Source: Candidatus Gastranaerophilales bacterium
Lineage (GTDB): Bacteria; Cyanobacteriota; Vampirovibrionia; Gastranaerophilales; Gastranaerophilaceae
Length of the DNA: 17,293 nt
NCBI GenBank assembly: GCA_947630355.1
Contig: CANRHJ010000023.1
Coordinates: 1 to 17,293, forward strand
Direction of reading: 5' to 3'
In this document: piece after piece, positions 7,760 to 14,829 of the stretch
How the letters are laid out: each line of letters begins with the position of its first letter
How positions within the stretch are numbered: position 1 is the first letter of the stretch
Made by a program: the position numbers and the translations under genes
The notes under the pieces: model-generated
What the model saw: only the letters and a program-made list of their open reading frames with translations
The model's database searches: none
Told to the model about the DNA's origin: nothing

Positions 7760-7787
7760 AAGGAGAGGATAAAATCACCCTCTCCTT
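7760..7787 (-). other. Intercistronic hairpin between ferritin and flavin reductase genes
   Basis: A 9-bp perfect stem, AAGGAGAGG (7760-7768) with CCTCTCCTT (7779-7787), encloses a 10-base loop. In the direction of transcription (minus strand) it is followed by AAACAAAAC, with no U tract. It is therefore more likely an mRNA-stability or partial attenuation element than a full terminator. Confidence 0.6.
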
Positions 7788-7793
7788 TAATTT

Positions 7794-8303
7794 CTAACCT
7801 ATTTGAGGCGCGGTAAATGTTCTTGCCGCCATTTCTTTATCAAGCATATATAAGCATTGTTTGTCGTCACATATTAAATTTAATGTCTTTAATACATTAC
7901 CTACATTCAATTCTTCTTCTACCTGCTCTTTTAAATACCAATCCAAAAACGATACCGCAGCTCTGTCATGTACTTCTTCAGCTATATCCATTAATGCATT
8001 TATTTTAGATGTAACCAATTGTTCGTGCTTTTGAACATCTTCAAAAACTTCTTTCGGGCTTGACCAGTCTGTTTTTGGCTTCTCTATTTGTTCAAGTACA
8101 ACTTTCCCGCCTCTGTTTTGTAAATACTCAAATAAACCCATAGCATGTGCATGTTCTTCCTGCATCTGAACATTCATCCAGTTCTTAAACCCTTGTAAAT
8201 TCATTCTTTCAAAATATGCATACATTGAAAGATAAAAATACTCAGCAAAAAGCTCCGCATTAATTTGTTCATTGATTGCTTCTTCTAATTTTCCGTTTAT
8301 CAT
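7794..8303 (-). CDS. ftnA: Bacterial non-haem ferritin (FtnA type)
   Basis: A 24-mer-forming iron-storage ferritin of 169 residues, which oxidises Fe(II) and stores it as a mineral core in the cytoplasm. The ligand positions coincide with Escherichia coli FtnA numbering: Glu17, Glu50, His53, Glu94, Gln127 and Glu130 for the diiron centre, and Glu49, Glu126, Glu129 and Glu130 for the third metal site. The four-helix pattern is intact: EQINAELFAEYFYLSMYAYF in helix A, and QEEHAHAMGLFEYLQNRGG in helix B. The absence of a haem-ligating Met at the usual bacterioferritin site supports the FtnA rather than the Bfr type. The AAGGAG ribosome-binding site is strong. The flavin reductase-like gene follows after a hairpin; RarA lies upstream on the same strand, 60 bp away, with a ferritin promoter in between. 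Confidence 0.95.
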   Translation of the reverse strand: MINGKLEEAINEQINAELFAEYFYLSMYAYFERMNLQGFKNWMNVQMQEEHAHAMGLFEYLQNRGGKVVLEQIEKPKTDWSSPKEVFEDVQKHEQLVTSKINALMDIAEEVHDRAAVSFLDWYLKEQVEEELNVGNVLKTLNLICDDKQCLYMLDKEMAARTFTAPQIG

Positions 8304-8323
8304 GATTATCTCCTTTCCTTTTT

Positions 8324-8329
8324 ATTATA
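8324..8329 (-). promoter_or_regulatory. Candidate -10 box of the ferritin promoter
   Basis: TATAAT on the minus strand lies 20 bases before the ferritin ATG, which predicts a leader of about 14 bases that still contains AAGGAG. No convincing -35 box is present at 16-18 bases (AATTCG at 17). The 60-bp gap carries no clear Fur-box palindrome. Confidence 0.4.
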
Positions 8330-8363
8330 TTGTACACCTTAATAACCGAATTACATTAACCTG

Positions 8364-9593
8364 TTATTCAAAATATTTTTTATCTTTTATTTCATCAGGC
8401 ATAAACTGCTGCTTGTATTCGGGATTGGAATGCGTATATACATACCCTTTCCCAAACCCGTACTTCGCCGCATCTTTATAATGTGAATCTCTCAGATGCA
8501 TCGGCGGCTGATAATTTAATCCGCTTTTTATATCTTCTATCGCTTTATCTATTGCTATACAAGATTTATTGCTTTTGGGCGCTCTCGATATATATTCCAC
8601 TGCCTGCGCCAATGGTATCCTGGCTTCCGGCATGCCCAATATTTCACTCGCTCTGAATGCATTTATTGCTACCGTTAACGCATTTGTATCGGCATTTGAT
8701 ACATCCTCCGCCGCGCAGACTATCATTCTTCTGGCAATAAATCTCGGATCTTCTCCCGCTGTTATCATTTTTGCCAGCCAATATATTGCAGCATCGGCAT
8801 CCGAACCTCTCATACTCTTTTGAAATGCTGATGCCATATCATAATGTTCCTGCCTTGAATACCTTATTGATGCGTTCTGCGCCAACTGCTCCGTTAATTC
8901 TAAACTTATTAATCTCTTATTCTTCTCCAACGGGGATGAAAAATATACATTCTCTGTTAAATTTAGTGCACTCCTTGCATCTCCGCGAGCATAATTTATT
9001 ATGTATTCTATAACTCCTTTTTCCGCTTCGCACTCTGTGTATTTTTCAGATAAATATTTAAATCCCTTTTCCGTTATTTCTTTCATACTCTCATCATCAA
9101 GTTCTTGAAGTCTTAATACTTGAGTTCTTGATAATAATGCCGAATTAACCTGAAACGAAGGATTTTCCGTTGTTGAACCTATTAAATACAATGTTCCGTT
9201 TTCAAGATGCGGAAGCAGTGCATCCTGCTGGCTTTTGTTATAACGATGAATTTCATCTATGAATAATATTGTTTTTTGTCCGTATATAAGTTTTTCTTTT
9301 GCCGTTTCAACCGCATCTTTTATATCTTTAACTCCTGATGTGACCGCACTTATTTCAATAAAACAGCTGTTTGTATGATTTGCTATAATCCTTGCAAGAG
9401 TGGTCTTTCCGCATCCCGGCGGCCCCCATAATATTATTGAAAAAAGATGACCTGAATTTAACAGTGAATATAAAGGTGCTTTATCTCCCGTTATATTACT
9501 TTGTCCCAGATACTCTTTTAGTGTTTTTGGCCTTAGTATTTCAGCCAATGGTATTTGTTTGTTATTCTCTTTTAAATTGTCAAATAAATCCAT
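8364..9593 (-). CDS. rarA: Replication-associated recombination protein A (AAA+ ATPase RarA/MgsA)
   Basis: A 409-residue AAA+ ATPase of the RarA/MgsA/WRNIP1 family, which acts at stalled replication forks and is related to clamp-loader subunits. The N-terminal PLAEILRPKTLKEYLGQ motif (about 15-31) is characteristic. Walker A is GPPGCGKT (57-64), Walker B ILFIDE (109-114), sensor 1 GSTTEN (139-144), an SRTQ element follows with Arg156 as the likely arginine finger, and ARGDARSALN is the sensor 2 region. The C-terminal MgsA-type domain has FQKSMRGSDADAAIYWLA and AEDVSNAD followed by a PEARIPLAQAV stretch, typical of the tetramerisation part. Length and motif set are complete. It diverges from the solute-binding protein gene across 55 bp. 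The ribosome-binding site AAGGG is about 12 bases from the ATG, which is long but usable. Confidence 0.96.
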   Translation of the reverse strand: MDLFDNLKENNKQIPLAEILRPKTLKEYLGQSNITGDKAPLYSLLNSGHLFSIILWGPPGCGKTTLARIIANHTNSCFIEISAVTSGVKDIKDAVETAKEKLIYGQKTILFIDEIHRYNKSQQDALLPHLENGTLYLIGSTTENPSFQVNSALLSRTQVLRLQELDDESMKEITEKGFKYLSEKYTECEAEKGVIEYIINYARGDARSALNLTENVYFSSPLEKNKRLISLELTEQLAQNASIRYSRQEHYDMASAFQKSMRGSDADAAIYWLAKMITAGEDPRFIARRMIVCAAEDVSNADTNALTVAINAFRASEILGMPEARIPLAQAVEYISRAPKSNKSCIAIDKAIEDIKSGLNYQPPMHLRDSHYKDAAKYGFGKGYVYTHSNPEYKQQFMPDEIKDKKYFE

Positions 9594-9648
9594 TGTAAAT
9601 TATTCGCCCTTCTTTTATTTATATTTTATCATTAATTAGGGTGATTTT

Positions 9649-10860
9649 ATGTTTAAAAGAAAGTTTTTTTACTTTTTTATATTACTTATACTAATAATAA
9701 TATTTCCATTAGTATTTTCGGAACGCAGCAAATTAAATGATGACAAAAAAACAATCGTTTTTTGGACTTTGCAGCTGAGTTCTTTTGATAAATATATTAA
9801 TAACATTATCAGTCAATATGAAAACACTCACCCGAATATAAAAATTAAATGGATTGATGTACCTTATTCTGAAGGTGAAAAACGTACCCTTGCTGCGGTT
9901 CTTACGGATAATCCTCCGGATTTGGTTAACCTTACACCTGATTTTTCTCTTCTCCTTGCTCAAAAAAATGCACTGTATACTTTTGATAAAAATAAATTGG
10001 AACAATTCCAAACCGAAATCATTAATTCACTTAAGTATAACGATAAATATTTCGGCATCCCCTTTTATGCAACTTCAGCCGTTACGCTTTACAATACGGA
10101 AATTATTAACGCATATCCGAAAAAATACAATGATTTGTTTTCACTTCCCGTAATCGAAAATAAATATATTACCATGATTAATTTTTCAGAAAATGATACT
10201 CTTCTTAAACTTTTAAATAAATATGATATTAACTCTCCTTCTTCAATAAATTCGGAAAAAAGCGTGAAACTGTTTAGTCAGTTTAAAAAACTGTATGATA
10301 TGAATTTAATACCGAAAGAATCCGTAACACAAACACACAGAGATTCTCTTGAACAATATATGTCAGGACAAATAGCCTTTCTGATTACCGGTGCAAATTT
10401 CCTTAATATGATTAAAGAAAATGCTCCTTCTGTCTATAAAAATACTAAAATATTACCCCAATTGACGGGTGATAATAATTTATATGATTATTCTTTAATG
10501 AACTTTGTTATCCCTTTAAAATCAAAAAATAAAGATATAGCACTCGATTTTGCTCTCTTCTTTACAAATAAAACAAATCAAATTGAATTGGCTAAAATTA
10601 CGACAATTCTTCCCGTAAACAAATTCGCGCTGGAAGACGATTTCTTTCATATATCCGATAATAATGATTTAAATTCCCAAGCAAGGCTGATAAGTGCTTC
10701 ACAGCTCAATAATCTTATTAATCCCCTGCAAAATCAAAAAAATAAAAAGGAACTTAATACTCTCTGCTCAAACGCAATTCAAGATATATTAATTAATAAT
10801 GCACCCATAAAACAAACATTGGATAAGCTTTCTGATAACTGGCGGAAAATTAATAATTAA
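9649..10860 (+). CDS. Extracellular solute-binding protein, sugar-type (family 1)
   Basis: A 403-residue periplasmic-type binding protein of the family 1 (UgpB/MalE-like) class. A hydrophobic N-terminus (about residues 6-24) acts as signal peptide or anchor; there is no Cys in a lipobox position, so it is not an obvious lipoprotein. The KTIVFWTLQ strand (34-42), NIISQYENTHPNIKIKWIDVP, the DNPPDLVNL motif and YFGIPFYATSAVTLYNTEII are typical of these proteins. The FALFFTNKTNQIELAK and ILPVNKFAL segments near the C-terminus also match the family. Such proteins deliver sugars or glycerol phosphates to an ABC importer, but no permease or ATPase gene is adjacent, so the ligand cannot be inferred. 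The start has AGGGTG about 6 bases upstream. It may pair with a permease encoded elsewhere. Confidence 0.85.
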   Translation: MFKRKFFYFFILLILIIIFPLVFSERSKLNDDKKTIVFWTLQLSSFDKYINNIISQYENTHPNIKIKWIDVPYSEGEKRTLAAVLTDNPPDLVNLTPDFSLLLAQKNALYTFDKNKLEQFQTEIINSLKYNDKYFGIPFYATSAVTLYNTEIINAYPKKYNDLFSLPVIENKYITMINFSENDTLLKLLNKYDINSPSSINSEKSVKLFSQFKKLYDMNLIPKESVTQTHRDSLEQYMSGQIAFLITGANFLNMIKENAPSVYKNTKILPQLTGDNNLYDYSLMNFVIPLKSKNKDIALDFALFFTNKTNQIELAKITTILPVNKFALEDDFFHISDNNDLNSQARLISASQLNNLINPLQNQKNKKELNTLCSNAIQDILINNAPIKQTLDKLSDNWRKINN

Positions 10861-10928
10861 GTATATCCTTAATCATTCCGCATAATAACAATATTTCCCG
10901 TTCAATTTTATTCTTAATATTTTTGTTT

Positions 10929-10934
10929 TAAAAT
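10929..10934 (+). promoter_or_regulatory. Candidate -10 box directly before the LptF/LptG gene
   Basis: TAAAAT ends seven bases before the ATG at 10942, so transcription would begin at or next to the start codon. There is no Shine-Dalgarno sequence in the preceding 30 bases, and the frame upstream is closed by a TAA at 10915 with no other start codon. A standard -35 box is not evident. The 81-bp gap after the solute-binding gene contains nothing else. Confidence 0.35.
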
Positions 10935-10941
10935 CTTTAAT

Positions 10942-12057
10942 ATGAAGTATTTAAAAAATCTTACAACATTAGACAAATATATATTAAAACAAATAATTGA
11001 AGTATTCTTCTTGGGCGTAGTCGTTTTTACTTCAATTATATTCGCTTCGGATACATTTATTTCTTTAATAAAACAGATTTCGGCATACGGTATGCCGTTA
11101 AAAATTGCCGTTATGATAATTATTTTAAATCTGCCGTCGGTAATAGTTATGACAATTCCCATGAGTGTTTTGTTTTCAACAGTCATGGTCGTTAATAAAT
11201 TATGCCTTCAATCGGAAATAACCGTTATGAAAGCTTGCGGAATAGGTATAAAAAGGATTGCAAAACCCATTTTTTTATTTGCGGTATTTATGGCCTTTAT
11301 TACTTTCTTTATTAATGAAACTATCGTCCCCGTTACGGCTTCTCAATCAAAAACACTTGCGCTTTATGCTATCGTTCAGCGTAATATTCCGGAAGGTAAA
11401 CGAAATTTTTCGATAAAAGAATTAAAAAACGGTAATTATTTAAAACGTTTGTTCTATGTGGAAAAATGTGAAGACAGGCTGTTTGCCAATGTTTCAATAC
11501 TTGATATGTCCGATAACGATAAAATTCAAATTTTGCAGGCGAAAACCGGTACTTCCGTTTTGGAAGGCTGGCAATTTGATAATGCTTCCGTTTATACAAT
11601 TTCAAGACAAGGTAAAGCTCTTAATACTTCCTGGATTGAAAAAACCATTGTAGATTTCGGAAGTGATATTCAAAATCAATTAGATAAAAAAAATGACGGC
11701 TCCGATTTGAATTTTGTACAGCTTATTCCGTATTTATTCAACTCTGATGGCGATATGAAAAAAGATACACTGGCAAAATATAAAGTTCGATTTTGGGATA
11801 AAATTGCTCTGCCCGTTACAACGGTTGTTTTCGTACTTCTTGGAGTACCTCTTGCCATAACTCCGCCAAGAGTAAGACATAACAGAGGATTTTTATTCAG
11901 TATCGCAATTATATTCTGTTACTATATTATAAGAGCTTTTTCAATCTCTTTGGGATATAATTCTTCAATTCCGGCGCTGCTTTCGGCTAATATGCCCAAT
12001 ATTATACTCGGTATTTCCGGTTATATTCTTTATAAAAATAAATCTGAAAAAGTATAA
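10942..12057 (+). CDS. LptF/LptG (YjgP/YjgQ) family permease
   Basis: A 371-residue inner-membrane protein of the LptF/LptG family, the transmembrane partners of LptB that extract lipopolysaccharide for transport to the outer membrane. It has the family's 3+3 arrangement: three N-terminal membrane helices (about 20-41, 54-83 and 106-128), a beta-rich periplasmic domain (about 130-280), and three C-terminal helices (about 286-307, 316-336 and 346-364). LTTLDKYILKQ at the N-terminus, ITVMKACGIG (93-101) in the cytoplasmic coupling helix and PLAITPPRVRHNRGF (303-317) are recognisable. Sequence does not say whether it is F or G, or whether a single gene serves both roles, and no lptB is nearby. 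It implies a Gram-negative envelope. No ribosome-binding site is visible. Confidence 0.9.
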   Translation: MKYLKNLTTLDKYILKQIIEVFFLGVVVFTSIIFASDTFISLIKQISAYGMPLKIAVMIIILNLPSVIVMTIPMSVLFSTVMVVNKLCLQSEITVMKACGIGIKRIAKPIFLFAVFMAFITFFINETIVPVTASQSKTLALYAIVQRNIPEGKRNFSIKELKNGNYLKRLFYVEKCEDRLFANVSILDMSDNDKIQILQAKTGTSVLEGWQFDNASVYTISRQGKALNTSWIEKTIVDFGSDIQNQLDKKNDGSDLNFVQLIPYLFNSDGDMKKDTLAKYKVRFWDKIALPVTTVVFVLLGVPLAITPPRVRHNRGFLFSIAIIFCYYIIRAFSISLGYNSSIPALLSANMPNIILGISGYILYKNKSEKV

Positions 12058-12317
12058 TGTAACGAAATGTAAAGACGAATAAAAAATATTTTTATATATT
12101 TTTTATATACTCGATAAATATTTTTTAAATAATGAATATCTATAAAATATCTACAAAACAAGGGTATAAATTGCCCGAAAAGCTTAATTGGATTAGGTTT
12201 TAAGTATTTTATGATTGCAGTTTCAGATATAGAAAGCAATTAAGCAATTTTTATTTAAAAAATTTTTTTATATATATGTGGTTAGTTAAAAGTTAAATTA
12301 GAAATGGTAGGTTAGTT
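12058..12317 (+). promoter_or_regulatory. 260-bp AT-rich gap, probable promoter and structured leader
   Basis: No gene is evident. The first 100 bases are almost pure A/T with weak self-complementarity and may end lptF transcription. TTGGAT (12188-12193) and TATGAT (12210-12215) are 16 bases apart and form a possible promoter. GCTTAATTG (12182-12190) is complementary to CAATTAAGC (12237-12245). An alternative hairpin pairs ATTGC and TTTC (12214-12224) with GAAAGCAAT (12232-12240), and the two share bases. GGTTAGTT occurs at 12280-12287 and again at 12310-12317, abutting the start codon. In so AT-rich a stretch the short pairings may be chance. Tiny reading frames (12132-12203, 23 codons; 12211-12243, 10 codons) are not convincing. 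Confidence 0.35.
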
Positions 12318-12830
12318 ATGGGTTACGCTTTATTTGCGCATAGGAAAATTTTCCTGACAAATGAAATCTTTATGCTTCAGCAAAAGATTGACAATATTGC
12401 TCAAAGAAAAATAAGTTTATTAAACTTTTCTGCAAATATTTCAGACGGAAAAGTTACCGTAGAGGAAATAGCATCAGATGCATCCAATTTCAGCAATTAT
12501 TGTGAATTTATGCAGGGTGCTCAAGAATATATTGATAAAGCTGATGACGAAGGCGGTGCAGGAACTACTATAGGTTCTATCGGTTCTTTAGCTGCCGACC
12601 AAAATCAAAGTGAAGAATATTTAGCTGCTATTGCGGATACTTTAAACACCGTAGTAAATGAAAAATATGCACAACAATATAATAAACAGCTTGAAGTGGT
12701 TGAAAACCAACTCGATATGGAACAAAAGAAACTTGAAACTCAGTTAAGTGCAAGACAACAAGAATTACAAGCCGTTGAACAGGCTGAAGGCCAGGCTATT
12801 CAAAATGCAACACCCAAATATTCGGGCTAA
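12318..12830 (+). CDS. Orphan small protein with C-terminal coiled coil
   Basis: A 170-residue protein that I do not recognise. It has no signal peptide and no membrane segment. The N-terminal third is helical and basic (ALFAHRKIFLTNEIFMLQQKI), the middle is acidic and Gly/Ser-rich (about 70-93, DDEGGAGTTIGSIGSLA), and residues about 108-155 form a Gln/Glu-rich coiled coil with heptad spacing (QLEVVENQLDMEQKKLETQ). It ends in a short Pro/Tyr/Gly tail. The only Cys is at about residue 56. The helix-linker-coiled-coil build and small acidic character resemble self-assembling or specialised-secretion substrates in general shape only. The start is supported by TAGG six bases upstream. The gene is flanked by its own long leader and a strong hairpin terminator, so it is a single-gene unit. 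Confidence 0.7.
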   Translation: MGYALFAHRKIFLTNEIFMLQQKIDNIAQRKISLLNFSANISDGKVTVEEIASDASNFSNYCEFMQGAQEYIDKADDEGGAGTTIGSIGSLAADQNQSEEYLAAIADTLNTVVNEKYAQQYNKQLEVVENQLDMEQKKLETQLSARQQELQAVEQAEGQAIQNATPKYSG

Positions 12831-12861
12831 TTAAATAATATCTAGCTAACTTACTATAACC

Positions 12862-12896
12862 AATAAAATATGGCACATATTGTGTCATATTTTATT
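12862..12896. terminator. Long hairpin terminator between convergent genes
   Basis: A 16-bp stem with one G-T wobble pairs 12862-12877 with 12881-12896 around a 3-base loop. The A-rich left and T-rich right flanks let it work in both directions. It serves the coiled-coil gene on the plus strand and the SPOR gene ending at 12905 on the minus strand. Confidence 0.88.
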
Positions 12897-12904
12897 TTAA
12901 TTTC

Positions 12905-13570
12905 TTAATTTTCGATTTGGGTATGCGGATTATATCCTTTTGATTTTAAGCGCTGTATAAAGGCATCAGCCATTTCCTTCTGTGAGAATGAACCGACTTG
13001 GACATAGTAGTTATTTCTGATAACCTTTATAAAAGGCATAGTTTCGGGGATATCACGAGTTACTTTTTGTTGTATTTCCATAGCTTCATCTAACGATGAA
13101 AAATTACCCAGATATACTTTTGTAAGAGACGGAATTGGTGCGGGAATAACAGGTTTTGGCTGCTGAGCGCGAAAATCAGGTATTTGTTTTTCGATTATTT
13201 CTTTATCAGGTTTTTTAGGCATTGGTATTACCTTCTTTGAAGGCTCTTCATTTTCTTTTGTATCTTCATAACTGTTAGTTTCTCTGTCTTTTATTTCATC
13301 TTTATAATGGCTCGACTGCATTTCGTCTTCCTGCTGTATCCATTTCAGTCGTTCATCTATTGTTCTTATTTCCGTATCCATATCGGATTCATTTAGTGTT
13401 AATTCTTGCTTATTACCTATTTCAACATCAACGTCAGGCGAAAATGATTTAACCAAGTACGATAAACAGCATAATGCTATTATAAATACTGCTATAAACA
13501 AATATATATAGTTAATAAATCCGTTCTTTTTTCTTTTCTTTTTGAATTGTACAGTTTTTTCTTCAGCCAT
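12905..13570 (-). CDS. SPOR-domain membrane protein
   Basis: A 221-residue single-pass membrane protein. It has a basic cytoplasmic N-terminus (residues 1-18, FKKKRKKNG), one membrane helix (about 19-41), a long low-complexity Glu/Lys/Pro-rich spacer (about 45-148), and a C-terminal SPOR domain (about 150-218) with VYLGNFSSLDEAMEIQQKV and YYVQVGSFSQKEMADAFIQR. SPOR domains bind denuded septal peptidoglycan strands, so the protein probably sits in the periplasm near the division site. The spacer is long enough to reach the peptidoglycan. Its ATG overlaps the TAA of the DUF366 gene by one base (TAATG), with GAGGAG as ribosome-binding site inside that gene. It is the last gene of the HEAT-queC-DUF366 operon, which ends at the 12862-12896 terminator. 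Confidence 0.88.
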   Translation of the reverse strand: MAEEKTVQFKKKRKKNGFINYIYLFIAVFIIALCCLSYLVKSFSPDVDVEIGNKQELTLNESDMDTEIRTIDERLKWIQQEDEMQSSHYKDEIKDRETNSYEDTKENEEPSKKVIPMPKKPDKEIIEKQIPDFRAQQPKPVIPAPIPSLTKVYLGNFSSLDEAMEIQQKVTRDIPETMPFIKVIRNNYYVQVGSFSQKEMADAFIQRLKSKGYNPHTQIEN

Positions 13571-14133
13571 TACATTACTCCTCTGACTTTGCAGGCCGCT
13601 AAGCTTATATCTTCAACTTCTGATTTGTATTTTTCCATTATATTCAGTGCAAATCCTTTAATATCTTCTATTTCAACATCATGACTTAAATCTGATGCAT
13701 CTGCTGCCGCACCTTCTTTCTCAATATTTAATCCGTAATGGATTAAATTTGATGTAATTGATTTTGTAGCTATTGATACGGATAGTTTTCTGCCGTTGAT
13801 ATATAAGTCGTCTCCGTCTCTGTTTATTTTAATTGAAGGATTAATTTTTTCTATCAGCTCTTTGGTTATTGTTACAAGTAATCTTTGTTTGTAAACCATT
13901 TCCCTTAACGTGACGTTGAAATTTTCTTCTATAAAATTCAGCATCTTTTTACTGTATATCGGTTCATTGTTAATAACATCTTCTATATCAACCATATGAT
14001 TAAGGTTAACATCGCATTCTCCTATAAATGCTGCGATAACATCACCTTTGATTTTATAATTTTTATATATCCAATGCGGGCTTAATTGTTCTCCCGTATA
14101 CTTTATTTCCTTATCTATAAATATTGTTTCCAC
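13570..14133 (-). CDS. DUF366 family protein
   Basis: A 187-residue soluble protein that matches my recollection of the DUF366 family, which has no assigned function. Recognisable conserved stretches are GEQLSPHW (14-21), AAFIGECDVNLNHMVDIEDV (34-53), MLNFIEENF (64-72) and, most telling, DGDDLYINGRKLSVSIAT (105-122), followed by LIHYGLNIEKEG. The polar and acidic residues of GDDLY and the KLSVSIAT strand look like an active or ligand site (inference). The start is GTG, supported by AAAGGA eight bases upstream that overlaps the queC stop; no closer ATG fits. It follows queC by 12 bp and overlaps the SPOR gene by one base. Placement next to queC suggests, but does not prove, a link to 7-deazaguanine metabolism. 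Confidence 0.78.
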   Translation of the reverse strand: METIFIDKEIKYTGEQLSPHWIYKNYKIKGDVIAAFIGECDVNLNHMVDIEDVINNEPIYSKKMLNFIEENFNVTLREMVYKQRLLVTITKELIEKINPSIKINRDGDDLYINGRKLSVSIATKSITSNLIHYGLNIEKEGAAADASDLSHDVEIEDIKGFALNIMEKYKSEVEDISLAACKVRGVM

Positions 14134-14145
14134 TATATGCTTCCT

Positions 14146-14829
14146 TTAAAACAGTTCTTTTATTATATCTTTTTTATTGCTTAATTCCAAAGCTCTTTTC
14201 AGCCTCAGGCAAGATTCACATTTCCCGCAATGCTTATTTCCGCTTCCATAGCAGCTGTATATGTATTTAAACGGTATTTTATATTTTATTCCTTCTTTTA
14301 TTATTTCGGACTTATCATATTTTATCAAAGGAGCTTTTACCTGTATATTCTTATTTGTTGAATTTTTTAATGATTTATTAACGGCTGAAATAAATTCTTT
14401 TGAATTATCCTTAAATGTTTTTCCTTCTTCTTTGTTTGCACCGATTATTATGTGAGTATATCCCAAAGCTTCAGCAAAACTTGCTGCTATATTTATAAAT
14501 AGTCCGTTTCTGTTCGGAACCCATACCGCTTTTGCCGTATTTTGCGTAATCTCTTTTATATCAAGTTCTTCTTTCCTTATTTCAGGTATCGGTTTATTTG
14601 TTGTTAATGATGAATTTGATATTTCTTTCAGCAGGTTTAATTTTATTATTTTATGCTTAATTCCGTAATATCGGCATATTTTTGCAGATGAATTAATTTC
14701 CTCTTTTTTTGCCTTTTGACCGTAATCAAAAGTAATTGCCAAGTCTATATTGTATTTCTTTATTGATTTTGCCAGACTTACCGCAGAATCAAGTCCTCCC
14801 GAGAGCAATATTATTGATTTCTTATTCAT
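14146..14829 (-). CDS. queC: 7-cyano-7-deazaguanine synthase QueC
   Basis: ATP-dependent conversion of 7-carboxy-7-deazaguanine and ammonia to preQ0, on the route to queuosine in tRNA. The 227-residue protein has the N-type ATP-pyrophosphatase loop SGGLDS (10-15), TFDYGQKAKKE (33-43), VPNRNG (104-109), IIIGANKEE (127-135), and the zinc site Cys193, Cys201, Cys204 and Cys207 in SCYGSGNKHCGKCESCLR. All are intact. I chose the ATG at 14829 because AGGA lies five bases upstream and the protein then begins directly with the first strand. ATGs at 14832 and 14862 are in frame; the last would add a basic extension read from codons inside the HEAT gene tail. The gene overlaps that tail by about 8 bp, so translation is coupled. 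No other queuosine genes (queD, queE, queF) are in the window. Confidence 0.95.
   Translation of the reverse strand: MNKKSIILLSGGLDSAVSLAKSIKKYNIDLAITFDYGQKAKKEEINSSAKICRYYGIKHKIIKLNLLKEISNSSLTTNKPIPEIRKEELDIKEITQNTAKAVWVPNRNGLFINIAASFAEALGYTHIIIGANKEEGKTFKDNSKEFISAVNKSLKNSTNKNIQVKAPLIKYDKSEIIKEGIKYKIPFKYIYSCYGSGNKHCGKCESCLRLKRALELSNKKDIIKELF

Noticed and set aside
12030..12239. A 69-codon minus-strand reading frame over the end of the LptF/LptG gene and the AT-rich gap
   Set aside because: It overlaps a real gene, has biased Ile/Tyr/Lys composition expected of AT-rich noise, and no ribosome-binding site.
12132..12243. Tiny plus-strand reading frames of 23 and 10 codons before the coiled-coil gene
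   Set aside because: There is no ribosome-binding site at either, and no recognisable composition; short frames are expected by chance in this length.
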